Source: Lingula anatina
Lineage: Eukaryota > Brachiopoda > Lingulata > Lingulida > Lingulidae
Direction: 5' to 3'
DNA: 64,000 nucleotides
Assembly: GCF_001039355.2 (NCBI RefSeq)
Contig: NW_019775921.1
Span: 101,417 to 165,416 of the forward strand
Shown here: piece after piece, positions 56,413-64,000 of the stretch
How positions within the stretch are numbered: the stretch's first letter is position 1
Layout: each line of letters begins with the position of its first letter
The notes under the pieces: model-generated
Seen by the model: only the letters and a program-made list of their open reading frames with translations
Told to the model about the DNA's origin: nothing
Database searches by the model: none
Translations under genes and position numbers: made by a program

Positions 56413-57069
56413 TTTATACTGGATTATTAACTTCTTGTGTGTCCAACAAAGTAGCACTTTAAAAGGATTTGTTCTGTATTGATGACCGTATATGAGCATC
56501 ATCATAAACGGGATTCTGTGGACATCGTGTGAGAAGAATTATATACATTTACTAGCAACACAAAGGGAAAGTATCGTTCACACTTTTTACTTGACTATTT
56601 TGATATTAAGCTATTTATTTGCTATATATTTATTACTTTTTGAAAACAAACAGAGGTATAAGATAAAGCATTCACAGGAAACAATATGGTAATTTTACAT
56701 GAACAAAAGCTGAATAAATTATTATAATGACCACCAGCAGACAGTGAGTTGATTACTGAATTATGTATACATACTATACGTATCACTGTAGAAAATTATA
56801 AACATCTAAAATGTGATGTTCAAGGGACTGGAAACTCCCTTTGAAAATAGAGTGCAGTCTCCCCACCACAGATACGCAAAATTTACCAAATTTGGAAAAC
56901 ATAGTAAAATGCATATTTTGTTAGCCTCTTTCAATTTCTTTTAGCAAAAACATTGTTAGATTTTTCGCGCCTGGATAATTATATACTTCTAACAATCAAT
57001 ACAACAGTAATAATATATGTCAGCATAGAATCGTTTAATTGTTTAACAAGAAGGATAAGTAGGATAATG
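56413..57069. other. Intergenic between GT3 and its pseudogene
   Basis: AT-rich; no supported feature. Confidence 0.5.
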
Positions 57070-57445
57070 TGGCCCGAAATTTCGAGAGACAATTTCGCCT
57101 GTAAATTATTTGACATGGTCAAACAGCATTGCCCATCGTCTATACTTGTATATCTGCGTTTTTTTTCGCTGCCTATTCGAGGGTGCTCCAGCGCGAGCTC
57201 AGAGGTATGCAATAATGGCGGCGTACAATTACTCAATGGCCTATCTTTACAGGATTAATGACGACACATCGTAATCGTAATGGTTACAAAGTCATGGACC
57301 GTAACATTTATCAATGAGCTATCGAAGGTCAGTCCACAAAGTGTTGGTGTTGTCGGACCAAATCACCGAGGAGGAAACACAGCTATTTTGACGTATAGGA
57401 ATACACAGTGGTTGCTGGTACCAGCTAGTGTTAAAAAAAATAACG
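57070..57445 (+). pseudogene. GT4 pseudogene, truncated and internally deleted
   Basis: Aligns to the middle of GT3 from its NSRD region through VGVVGPNHRGGN. One extra T in a T-run near 57160 and an 8-bp insertion just after the INDDT codons (57266-57273 area) shift the frame. The sequence then jumps, from the TY codons of TYDFVHRTHI, to the region near VIHTMAAGTRY, deleting about 135 bp. The 5' third and 3' end are missing. It shares a closer resemblance to GT3 than to GT1/GT2 in several positions (ILVYL, NHRGGN), so it is a tandem copy of the GT3 branch. Confidence 0.8.
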
Positions 57446-57740
57446 GACCTACCACAGAGCAGTATTCCTGAAATTGTGCCGAGTAGGAGAGTCCCCTTGA
57501 GACACGCCTAGTTCCCTTTACTTTAAACAGGGAGCTTACGTCATGCTTACTCTATCATGTATGAATCTAATGATATGCGGATTCTGTTTCAAGGACCCTC
57601 AGCTTTTGTTCAGCAGTCTCAAATGTATCAATTGTTTTCCCAGCGCTACTGAAACCATTCTTTTATATAGTTTTATATTTATATAAGAAGTTTACAGAAG
57701 TTAACAAAAGACGCAGAACTAGGAAAATAGCATACGCGCC
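57446..57740. other. Intergenic
   Basis: Nothing recognised; converges on the 3' end of the C8-MAM gene. Confidence 0.4.
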
Positions 57741-57745
57741 GTGCC

Positions 57746-57751
57746 TTTATT
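57746..57751 (-). terminator. Candidate polyadenylation signal, C8-MAM gene
   Basis: AATAAA on the minus strand, about 255 nt after the stop codon. AATAAA also occurs on the plus strand a few bases away. Confidence 0.4.
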
Positions 57752-58005
57752 TTGAATAAATTGGCAAATCACCTGAATTATCGAGACCGTTTCTTATTAA
57801 AAAACAAAAAGTTAGATATACTACTACAATTTTTTCAAGCTGTGTAAGTTTTCATTTCTCAATCAAAATAGAGAAAAAGATAAAAATATCCTGGTAAATA
57901 GTTGAACATCCTTCCGAAGCCGATCGTATTCACAGTGAATTACATGGTGTCTATGTAATAGCTGTTTTCTCAAAGGCCGTCACGTTCTGTACATTTTATA
58001 TGTAA

Positions 58006-58098
58006 TCATTTCCACTTGCAGGCTCCTTCTCGGACCTCCAAATTATCCACAGCTACATTATAGGGGTATAGCACACCGGTCGTTGTTTCTATATAAAA
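58006..58098 (-). CDS. C8-MAM gene, exon 7 (MAM C-terminus, stop)
   Basis: Acceptor TTTCAG| at 58099, phase 0. Thirty codons then TGA. Reads FYIETTTG, then NVAVDNLEV and a final Cys, the typical end of a MAM domain (hydrophobic-acidic strand, A-x-D-[DN] motif, last conserved Cys at residue 331). The protein ends three residues later, so there is no membrane anchor after the MAM domain and the product is predicted to be secreted. Confidence 0.75.
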   Translation of the reverse strand, partial: FYIETTTGVLYPYNVAVDNLEVREGACKWK

Positions 58099-58272
58099 CT
58101 GAAATCGGGAAAGAGTGGTTTTAATTGTCAAAAGTATCGTTGTTGATATACATGTATAGTTTGTGGGCGGAGTGTGTTTGACATTAAAATTATATATAAG
58201 CATAAAATATTAGTCTTATTTAGTAACTTAGATGTGTCGCATGTGGTGACAAATGATCCTACGGTAACATAG

Positions 58273-58525
58273 ACTGGGTTCCCATACCTAGATAGATCTA
58301 ACAGAATCAATCTATCACCAAGCAGTTCCTCTCTAAATTGTTTCAGCTTAAGCGGCTTAGTTGTGTGGCACGCCTACTGAAGCTGCTGAACGATAATTAA
58401 TTACTTCAACAGCTTTAGTATGCGTGACAGACATCTAAGCCGCTTAGGTTGATTGCAATTTAGTGAGAATCGCCCTGGAGATAGATCAATCCACAGCTAG
58501 TTCGATACCGTCTGGGAATGGTCCC
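58273..58525. mobile_element. Hairpin MITE family 1, copy B (full length)
   Basis: Lies in intron 6 of the C8-MAM gene. Ends ACTGGGTTCCCAT and CTGGGAATGGTCC; core hairpin arms CACGCCTACTGAAGCTGCTG and CAGCTTTAGTATGCGTGACA around TAATTAAT. Confidence 0.7.
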
Positions 58526-58920
58526 ATATAAAATCGTAATATTTAGAATAGTGATATTGTTCTCCTCGGGAAGCTGTTGAAGCTGTTGAATATCGTACCG
58601 GTAATTGAAAGTTTTAGATTGAGCAAGTAGAGCTAATTTAAAACTTCTAAAAACAAATGTTGTTGTAATATAATTCATTCGGTAGGCTACGCGTTTTATT
58701 GCCAAGGCAAGTAATGGCATCAAAATCTTTTAATTATCTGTTACGTACATGTGACTCTCTATAAAGTCGCCATGATTTTCAGAGTATTCATTATAAGACT
58801 TTCGCCTTATATTGCAAAGTATTTCATCACAAAAAACACAAGATAAACAGCAAGGCATAATTACATGCTCAAATAGCAAATTCAAAGCTTAAGACATCTC
58901 TCAAGACTTAAAAGCCTTAC

Positions 58921-59029
58921 CCGAAATGTCATGGGACTGAACAGGAAGTCGAGCGAGAACTGAGCCCGAAGCCATTCGTTACGGTTTCCCTTCACAGCTC
59001 CAAGTGGTGTATACTTGCCGCTGGACAAC
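58921..59029 (-). CDS. C8-MAM gene, exon 6 (MAM, GxWxxAxF segment)
   Basis: Acceptor CCTCCTAG| at 59030, phase 2 in; donor CGG|GTAAGG at 58921/58920, phase 0 out; 109 nt. Encodes the MAM segment with KGNRNEWLRAQFSLDF, matching the G-[NQ]-x-x-x-W-x-x-A pattern, and runs into exon 7 without a break in the domain. A decayed copy is at 53333-53440. Confidence 0.7.
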
Positions 59030-59390
59030 CTAGGAGGCATGTGGAAACGCATATACATATGTTACATATCTACAGGTGTCATGTGACTGTGGCGTTATAC
59101 GCTTTGTTCTCCTTTAGGGCTTTTTTCGCTTTGTACGCCTTTAGGGTTTTTTTTTCGATGAAATGTGAGTACTTTCTTATCAGTATCCGTACGTGTGACA
59201 CTGGGTCTGTGACACATTAACTCCGAGCGATAAAGGCAAGAACACTTCGAGCGTCAGTGCCAAAGGTAATCGAGGCATATATCGCTCAATGGTGGCAGTG
59301 TATATTATTTTACACACATCCAGAGAGAAAATATATCGCATTACACCGAAACATACCCCTTAAACCGATTAAAGCGTATAACGCCAGGGT

Positions 59391-59655
59391 TAGTGGCGGA
59401 TTTAGAGAGGGGGACGGGGGTCCCTCCNAATGTAACACATCAATATTCCCCTTTTGGAATTAGAATTTTGTCGGGCTAAATCATAGTTCTAAACCGTACC
59501 AAAGGGCACTGTTTGCTCTCCAAAACACAAAAAAAAAATTCGCGGCCCTTGAGCAGGCTCCGATCCCCACACCTAGGGGGCGATGGTCGGGTTCACATCT
59601 GAGGCCTGTCGTTCCGGACCACCCCTTCAAATAATCCTGGATCCACCCCTGACGG
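59391..59655. mobile_element. Candidate TIR element in intron 5
   Basis: Left edge GGTTAGTGGCGGATTTAG and right edge, in complement, GTCAGGGGTGGATCCAGGA are imperfect inverted repeats of a type common at ends of small DNA elements. It contains the only ambiguous base of the window (N at 59428). Confidence 0.45.
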
Positions 59656-60171
59656 TCACATAACAACCCCAGAACTGAATGTCTAGAAACCACACAATGG
59701 TTGAGTTAAAGTAGCCTTGGCATCCAATTCACGTTAAATTTGGAAAATAAGATTCAACGTTGAAATTCCATCACATACAAAAATGAAAAAATGTTGCAAT
59801 CTCGACGGGTTGTGGCACATGATGTTATGGAAATTCAATCCTAAAATTCAAGTCCTTTACTTGAATGATAAATTTAATTTGGAAGGGTTTAATTGTTAAC
59901 GGTGAACAAATAAGTAAATTAATGACTGATATATAAGGAAATCTGAAGTCGGTGCGCCAGTACCAATTAATCTACGTACTACACTGTACGTGTATCTTCC
60001 CTGTAACACTCATGCAGTACGTAATATGCGGTGATTTCACAGGGTACACATAGTTCTGTTTGGGGGAGCATGGGTCTGTAAAAATCTTTCCGTATCTCTG
60101 TAAGGCTAACACTAATATGAGTGTCGACCATTATTCATATAAAAATCGTGTAGAACAAGTAAATATAATAC

Positions 60172-60361
60172 CTTCCAACAATCAATACCCCATTGCCATT
60201 AACGCCAGCAGAGCCACCTATCGGCGAAACCGGAAGATTCCAATTATACATGTGGTAGTGAAAACTAAGGCAGAAAAAAGATGGCCGATGGATGGTGATT
60301 TCCGGAGAAAGCAGCCTGGCTCGATGTAAAAACCACGATGCTGCAGCGTAGATGTACCTAC
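60172..60361 (-). CDS. C8-MAM gene, exon 5 (MAM central segment)
   Basis: Acceptor TTATCAAG| at 60362, phase 1 in; donor GGAAG|GTATTA at 60172/60171, phase 2 out; 190 nt. Encodes GRYIYAAAS, ARLLSP and CLSFHYHMY, the hallmark strand and third conserved Cys (residue 235) of a MAM domain. Continues to NGNGVLIVG, equivalent to the GxLxV strand. The polypyrimidine tract before the acceptor is weak, so the exact first base is less certain than the frame. Confidence 0.65.
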
Positions 60362-60773
60362 CTTGATAATGACAATGTAAAAGTAAAGTTAGACGGTTTT
60401 AAGTCAAAGCACGTACAGTACAAGTATGTTTACGGTCTAAATCTAGTTTCAGTCAACAAAAATAACTGAGAGTCCACGCTACGAGCCAGACATGTATAGC
60501 TCAGGTGAATTACACAGGTAGATTGATCACCAAGCATCATTTAGACTAAAACACCCCACTAAACCTATTAGCTTGCTAAACTTGAATAGTCGACAGCGTA
60601 AAACCGACTTTGCGATATTGGTATAAGCGCGTAAACATACATGTAAATGTATTTTTTGACTGTGAATATTCAGTTCCTTGAAGATTTTTCTGAATTGTCT
60701 AAACATTAATTTATTTTCTAGCGGGTATCATGCCGCCTTTAAACTTTTAGATAACCATGACGTACGTACGTAC

Positions 60774-60938
60774 CACTTCCGTTGGAACTGGCGTCTCCGT
60801 AGGGTCCTGTGAGTATTGACGGCGTGGGTCCAGAGTTAAGAATCCATTTCTGGCTTTCTCTCTCGTCCTGCGACCACCCACATAACTGTGCACCGCTGTC
60901 AAAGTCACAGGGCGGCGGAAGCCTGGGCGACTGAGGCA
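60774..60938 (-). CDS. C8-MAM gene, exon 4 (MAM N-terminus)
   Basis: Acceptor GTGTTACAG| at 60939, phase 1 in; donor AGTG|GTACGT at 60774/60773, phase 1 out; 165 nt. Encodes a Pro-rich lead, then CDFDSGAQLCGWSQD and SGPTPSILTGPYGDAS: the classical MAM opening with its first two Cys (residues 160 and 169) and the TGP-x-x-D turn. Confidence 0.8.
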
Positions 60939-61635
60939 CTGTAACACGGTAAACCAATGGGGCAATTAAATCTATTACATAGAGTATATTTACCAACATA
61001 CTTTTATTTTCTGGAAATTATTTACTAGAATCATTTGCCGGAAGAAACTGCCCGCTAGCGCAAGCTGTGCATGTGCTTCGGAAATGGTCCTATGTCACAC
61101 TCAAATTAGAAATCACTCTCTCGCTCTCTCCCCTACACAAATGCCTTCTAGGTTTACAGAGTATACATACAATGTGGAGATGCTCATTAGTTTCAGGTAA
61201 CATCAAGAAAGATATCGCCTGTCATTAATTGCCAAGCAACTCAAAAGTGTTACTTAACATATTTTCACTCCCCGAATGAATTGACAAAGCGCATAAACAA
61301 ATAATTATTTTTTACTAGGAAGATATGAACGACAGGTTACTTCTTTTTAGGTAAAACATTGGCTTCCTTACTAGATAAAAACGATGTTTATCTTTGAAAT
61401 ATGGAAAGAAATGCGTTACATGACTAAATAATAAAAGCACGAACAATTAATGTTTGGTAATTTAGAAGTAAAATAAACAAATAAATAGTCGCATGAGTAC
61501 CATCAGGTCAAAAATGGCTGATAGTTCTAGTTTTAGCAGGCTGAGTAGGAATGCTTACATTACTGGTCTAGGGCATTCGACAAAAGGACTAATACTTACT
61601 TTCATCTTAAAATATACAAATATCGTCAGACTTAC

Positions 61636-61877
61636 CACTTGGTTTAGCGGTAGACAAAGCTTTTATGGTGTTACTAATAAGCGTGGGTGTGGCTGTCTTG
61701 GGCGTGGTTAAAGGGGGCGTGGTCAGAGTGCATCCGGTTTCAATCCGCCAATCCGAGACGTTTGCCCCGTACAGACTGACACACTCGTTGGCCATTTTCT
61801 CCAGGAGTTTGCACGCTAGGTGTTTAGCTTTAGCTACGTCTGGTAAAGACTTTATCACCAAATCCTTGCAACCATTT
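61636..61877 (-). CDS. C8-MAM gene, exon 3 (C8 second half, Thr/Pro linker)
   Basis: Acceptor AACTTCAG| at 61878, phase 2 in; donor AAGTG|GTAAGT at 61636/61635, phase 1 out; 242 nt. Contains Cys72, Cys91, Cys101 and Cys118 with ACKLLEKMANEC and SDWRIETGC. The C-x9-C...WR-x4-C pattern is that of the C8 domain that follows VWD domains in von Willebrand factor and related proteins. It is followed by a Thr/Pro-rich linker of about 30 residues, likely O-glycosylated. Confidence 0.7.
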
Positions 61878-62291
61878 CTGAAGTTTAAAACGAACGTTTA
61901 TTGCTTCTCATTTACTAAAGAAAGTGACTTTGAAATACTCTATATTGATATCATACCAAAAAGCCCTCGTTTTCATTGAACAGCTTTTATAAGCACAAGG
62001 CGGATTTGCTGAGACTTTTTGTGACACAGTCGAGAAACCAGACACCAATACAAAATGTCAGTTCACACTCACAACTTATAGAGGAACGCCCATGCCAGCT
62101 GTCATACAAAACTAAACCATGCCCTTCCCAGCTGTCAGTGGCCACGCCCCTCCCCTTGCCGCCAAAATACACAGATATCCTATTCTCTTACCGCTGGGGT
62201 ACCTACTAGTCTTTTACGATTTTTTTCAATTTTGTAACAGGCTTTACCAGAGACCCCTGTTACATCAGAGAATACAGACATCCGAGCTTAC

Positions 62292-62430
62292 CTAAAATAT
62301 GTGCTAACTGTAGTCACGCCCATTCCTGCTGCCGCACAACTATGGAAGCTCCTCCAAACAATCCCTTTCTCTGTCATCCCACAAACGACTTCTGCATAAG
62401 TGTCTCTGTCTACGGCACCGTTGCATTCCC
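62292..62430 (-). CDS. C8-MAM gene, exon 2 (C8 first half)
   Basis: Acceptor TGATTCAG| at 62431, phase 1 in; donor TTTTAG|GTAAGC at 62292/62291, phase 2 out; 139 nt. Encodes Cys25, Cys39 and Cys54 in an extracellular, Cys-spaced pattern (YAEVVCGM, RSFHSCAAAG). With exon 3 there are seven cysteines, one fewer than the usual eight of a C8 domain. Both splice phases match the neighbouring exons. Confidence 0.65.
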
Positions 62431-62667
62431 CTGAATCAGATATTCAGTTTGCATATGCGTGAATTTAATTTTGTCATAGCCTAATCAAATATTTTTGTTG
62501 TCCAGATATAACCAACTGAAGGAAGAATTTGTTGAATAATGAAACAATGGATCAGATGACGTACTCAGGTCTTTCAAAGGTGCATTATATGAAGATTACA
62601 ATTGTCGTTTAAAAAGTTACATATAAGATCAATTTCTGTTGTAGGAAGTATTTGCACTTGAACAAAC

Positions 62668-62734
62668 CGTATCCTAATTCATCGAGCACCACGAAGACTA
62701 GGCCCAGCACAGCCAATCTCCACAAGCGACTCAT
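62668..62734 (-). CDS. C8-MAM gene, exon 1 (start codon and signal peptide)
   Basis: ATG at 62734; MSRLWRLAVLGLVFVVLDEL is a textbook signal peptide. Donor TACG|GTTTGT at 62668/62667, phase 1, which fits exon 2. Sum of the seven exons is 1005 nt, 334 aa plus stop. Function: a small secreted matrix- or mucus-type protein is plausible, since C8 and MAM both act in extracellular adhesion and multimerisation, but the substrate or partner is unknown. The alternative that this exon belongs to another gene cannot be excluded without transcripts. Confidence 0.6.
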
Positions 62735-62930
62735 ATCTTCGAGATGACTGAAATCGACAAAATTCACGTCCCTTAAACTGTTCGCCAAACATCAAACAAA
62801 AATATAACTCGGTCTTGTTTTTGTTGGAAATAACTGCAATTTTCTTTCACTAAATCCCGCTCGTACTTGACAGCCAGGTCTAATTCTGGGCTGGATTTAT
62901 TTCCAGTCCTTGTTATCTTGGGGACCATTC

Positions 62931-63172
62931 CCAGTTCCTATCGCACTGTGGATCGATCTATTCCCAAGGGGATTCTCGTTAAATTGCAATCAACTTAACC
63001 GGCTTAGATGTCTTTCACGCCTACTGAAGTTGCTAGGGGATAATTAATCATCGTTTATCAGCTTCAGTAGGCGTGCCATCTAACCCACTTAAGCTGAAAG
63101 CTATTTAGCGAGAAACCTCTTGGAGATGGATCGATGCTGTTAGATCAATCTAGGTATATAGGAACCCAGTCT
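62931..63172. mobile_element. Hairpin MITE family 1, copy C (full length)
   Basis: Opposite orientation to copy B. Ends GGGACCATTCCCAG and GGAACCCAGTCT; core CACGCCTACTGAAGTTGCTA ... TATCAGCTTCAGTAGGCGTG around TAATTAAT. Lies just upstream of the C8-MAM start. Confidence 0.7.
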
Positions 63173-63846
63173 AGATCGTGACATCAAAGCAAACTAACGT
63201 GCCCTTTTAACGATACGTCTAAGGGGCAGGTCGAGAACGTTTATTTTAGCTGATATTTTTCTATTTTTAGTTCAGGTTGATTTCACCAATGTTTCGGGGA
63301 CATGTCACATATTGCGCAGTAAAAAGAAATTTTAGAGATAGTTCAAATACAAGGAACAGACAAGGATAAAAGTACTCACCATGGCCAGTAACATTACATT
63401 TATTACATGTACGCATATTCTAGGCTGAATACATCGGCATGATTACGTCATTATATATTATACATTGGTGAAAATTTAGGTAAAAATTCCTACGCGTTGA
63501 AGACAGTTCAAAGATTTGTTTTGTATGTTATCCCACGCACTGTCCCTTGAAGGTGATGCGATGTCTAGCAATTATCTACGTGGCTTAAATATACTTAACA
63601 CGGTTATCACCCTCCCCCCCCCACCCCCACTGCATGTTTTGTGCACATACGCTGAAGATTTTTATATATAATAAATAAAACATAAATTAACTGATAATGA
63701 CAGGTCTTTTTTCTGATAGGAGCGGGCCCTTTACGTTAACGGTATAAAGGTAGGGCCAAAATAACAGTTTGATTAAGAGCGAACATTGTTCCGGTCAAAA
63801 GGACAGTCATCGAAGGCTTCTAACCGTGAACTACACACCGCTCAGA
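63173..63846. other. Intergenic, no gene recognised
   Basis: Contains a C-rich run near 63614-63628. No supported frames. Confidence 0.5.
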
Positions 63847-64000
63847 CAGGCCGTAGCCGGCAATTTAAAAGGGGGTCGCTTGTTTTTAGACTAAGTAGAC
63901 ATTTAACCCTGAAAATTAATTCACTTAGAGCAATTTGCAAGCTGTATCCTGAGAGGATCTTTTTCCCAGGAAAAAGGTGGTGCGTTCCCCCCCCCCCCCC
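63847..64000 (+). mobile_element. CAGGCCCGTAGC MITE, second copy (cut by window end)
   Basis: Begins CAGGCCGTAGCCGGCAATTT and follows the element at 42756-42923 through TTTTTCCCAG[GC]AAAAAGG, with a terminal C run at the window edge. Confidence 0.75.

Noticed and set aside
58460-58723. 87-aa minus-strand frame inside the C8-MAM locus
   Set aside because: Does not continue the MAM domain and overlaps a MITE; the domain is fully accounted for by exons 4-7.
1-64000. tRNA, rRNA or CRISPR arrays
   Set aside because: None found by eye; tandem repeats present have no spacer structure and this is animal nuclear DNA.

Overview
This is AT-rich animal nuclear DNA. It has spliced genes with GT-AG introns, AATAAA polyadenylation signals, many microsatellites and several classes of decayed eukaryotic transposon. 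The most informative genes are leucine-rich-repeat G protein-coupled receptors of the relaxin-receptor/GRL101 type (LGR type C, with LDL-receptor class A modules). That points to a marine invertebrate, most likely a lophotrochozoan (mollusc, brachiopod or annelid) or a non-vertebrate deuterostome. The sequence alone does not let me name the species.

Layout. 1-12 kb: a tandem duplication carrying two nearly identical single-exon genes for a type II membrane protein that looks like a GT-A-fold glycosyltransferase (GT1 3782-4714, GT2 10702-11637). Each has a decayed echo of its own 5' end about 150 bp upstream and a conserved pair of CRE-like palindromes. 12.6-21 kb: receptor gene 1, minus strand, two coding exons. 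21-32 kb: no convincing host gene; repeats, a hairpin-rich transposon and two dead Tc1/mariner transposases. 32-46.4 kb: a second copy of the receptor block. Its intron has grown from 449 to 4172 bp by nested insertions (a family B DNA polymerase remnant of Polinton type, a LINE remnant and a MITE). 46.7-53 kb: a mosaic of further partial copies of flanking repeats. 55-57.5 kb: a third glycosyltransferase-like gene (GT3) and a broken fourth copy. 58-62.7 kb, minus strand: a seven-exon gene assembled here from phase-matched splice sites, encoding a small secreted protein with a VWF-type C8 domain, a Thr/Pro linker and one complete MAM domain. The window ends inside a copy of the MITE that also sits in the receptor 2 intron.

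The two receptors are predicted to be about 1498 and 1491 residues: signal peptide, two CUB-like domains, C-type lectin domain, second lectin-like domain, LDLa cluster, leucine-rich repeats and rhodopsin-type seven-helix domain. The helices and leucine-rich repeats are almost unchanged between copies. The distal part of the lectin domain and one linker between LDLa modules differ strongly, which suggests divergence in what they bind. A functional link between the lectin-receptors, the glycosyltransferase-like genes and the C8-MAM protein is suggested only by proximity.

All family assignments come from reading motifs by eye. No similarity search was run.
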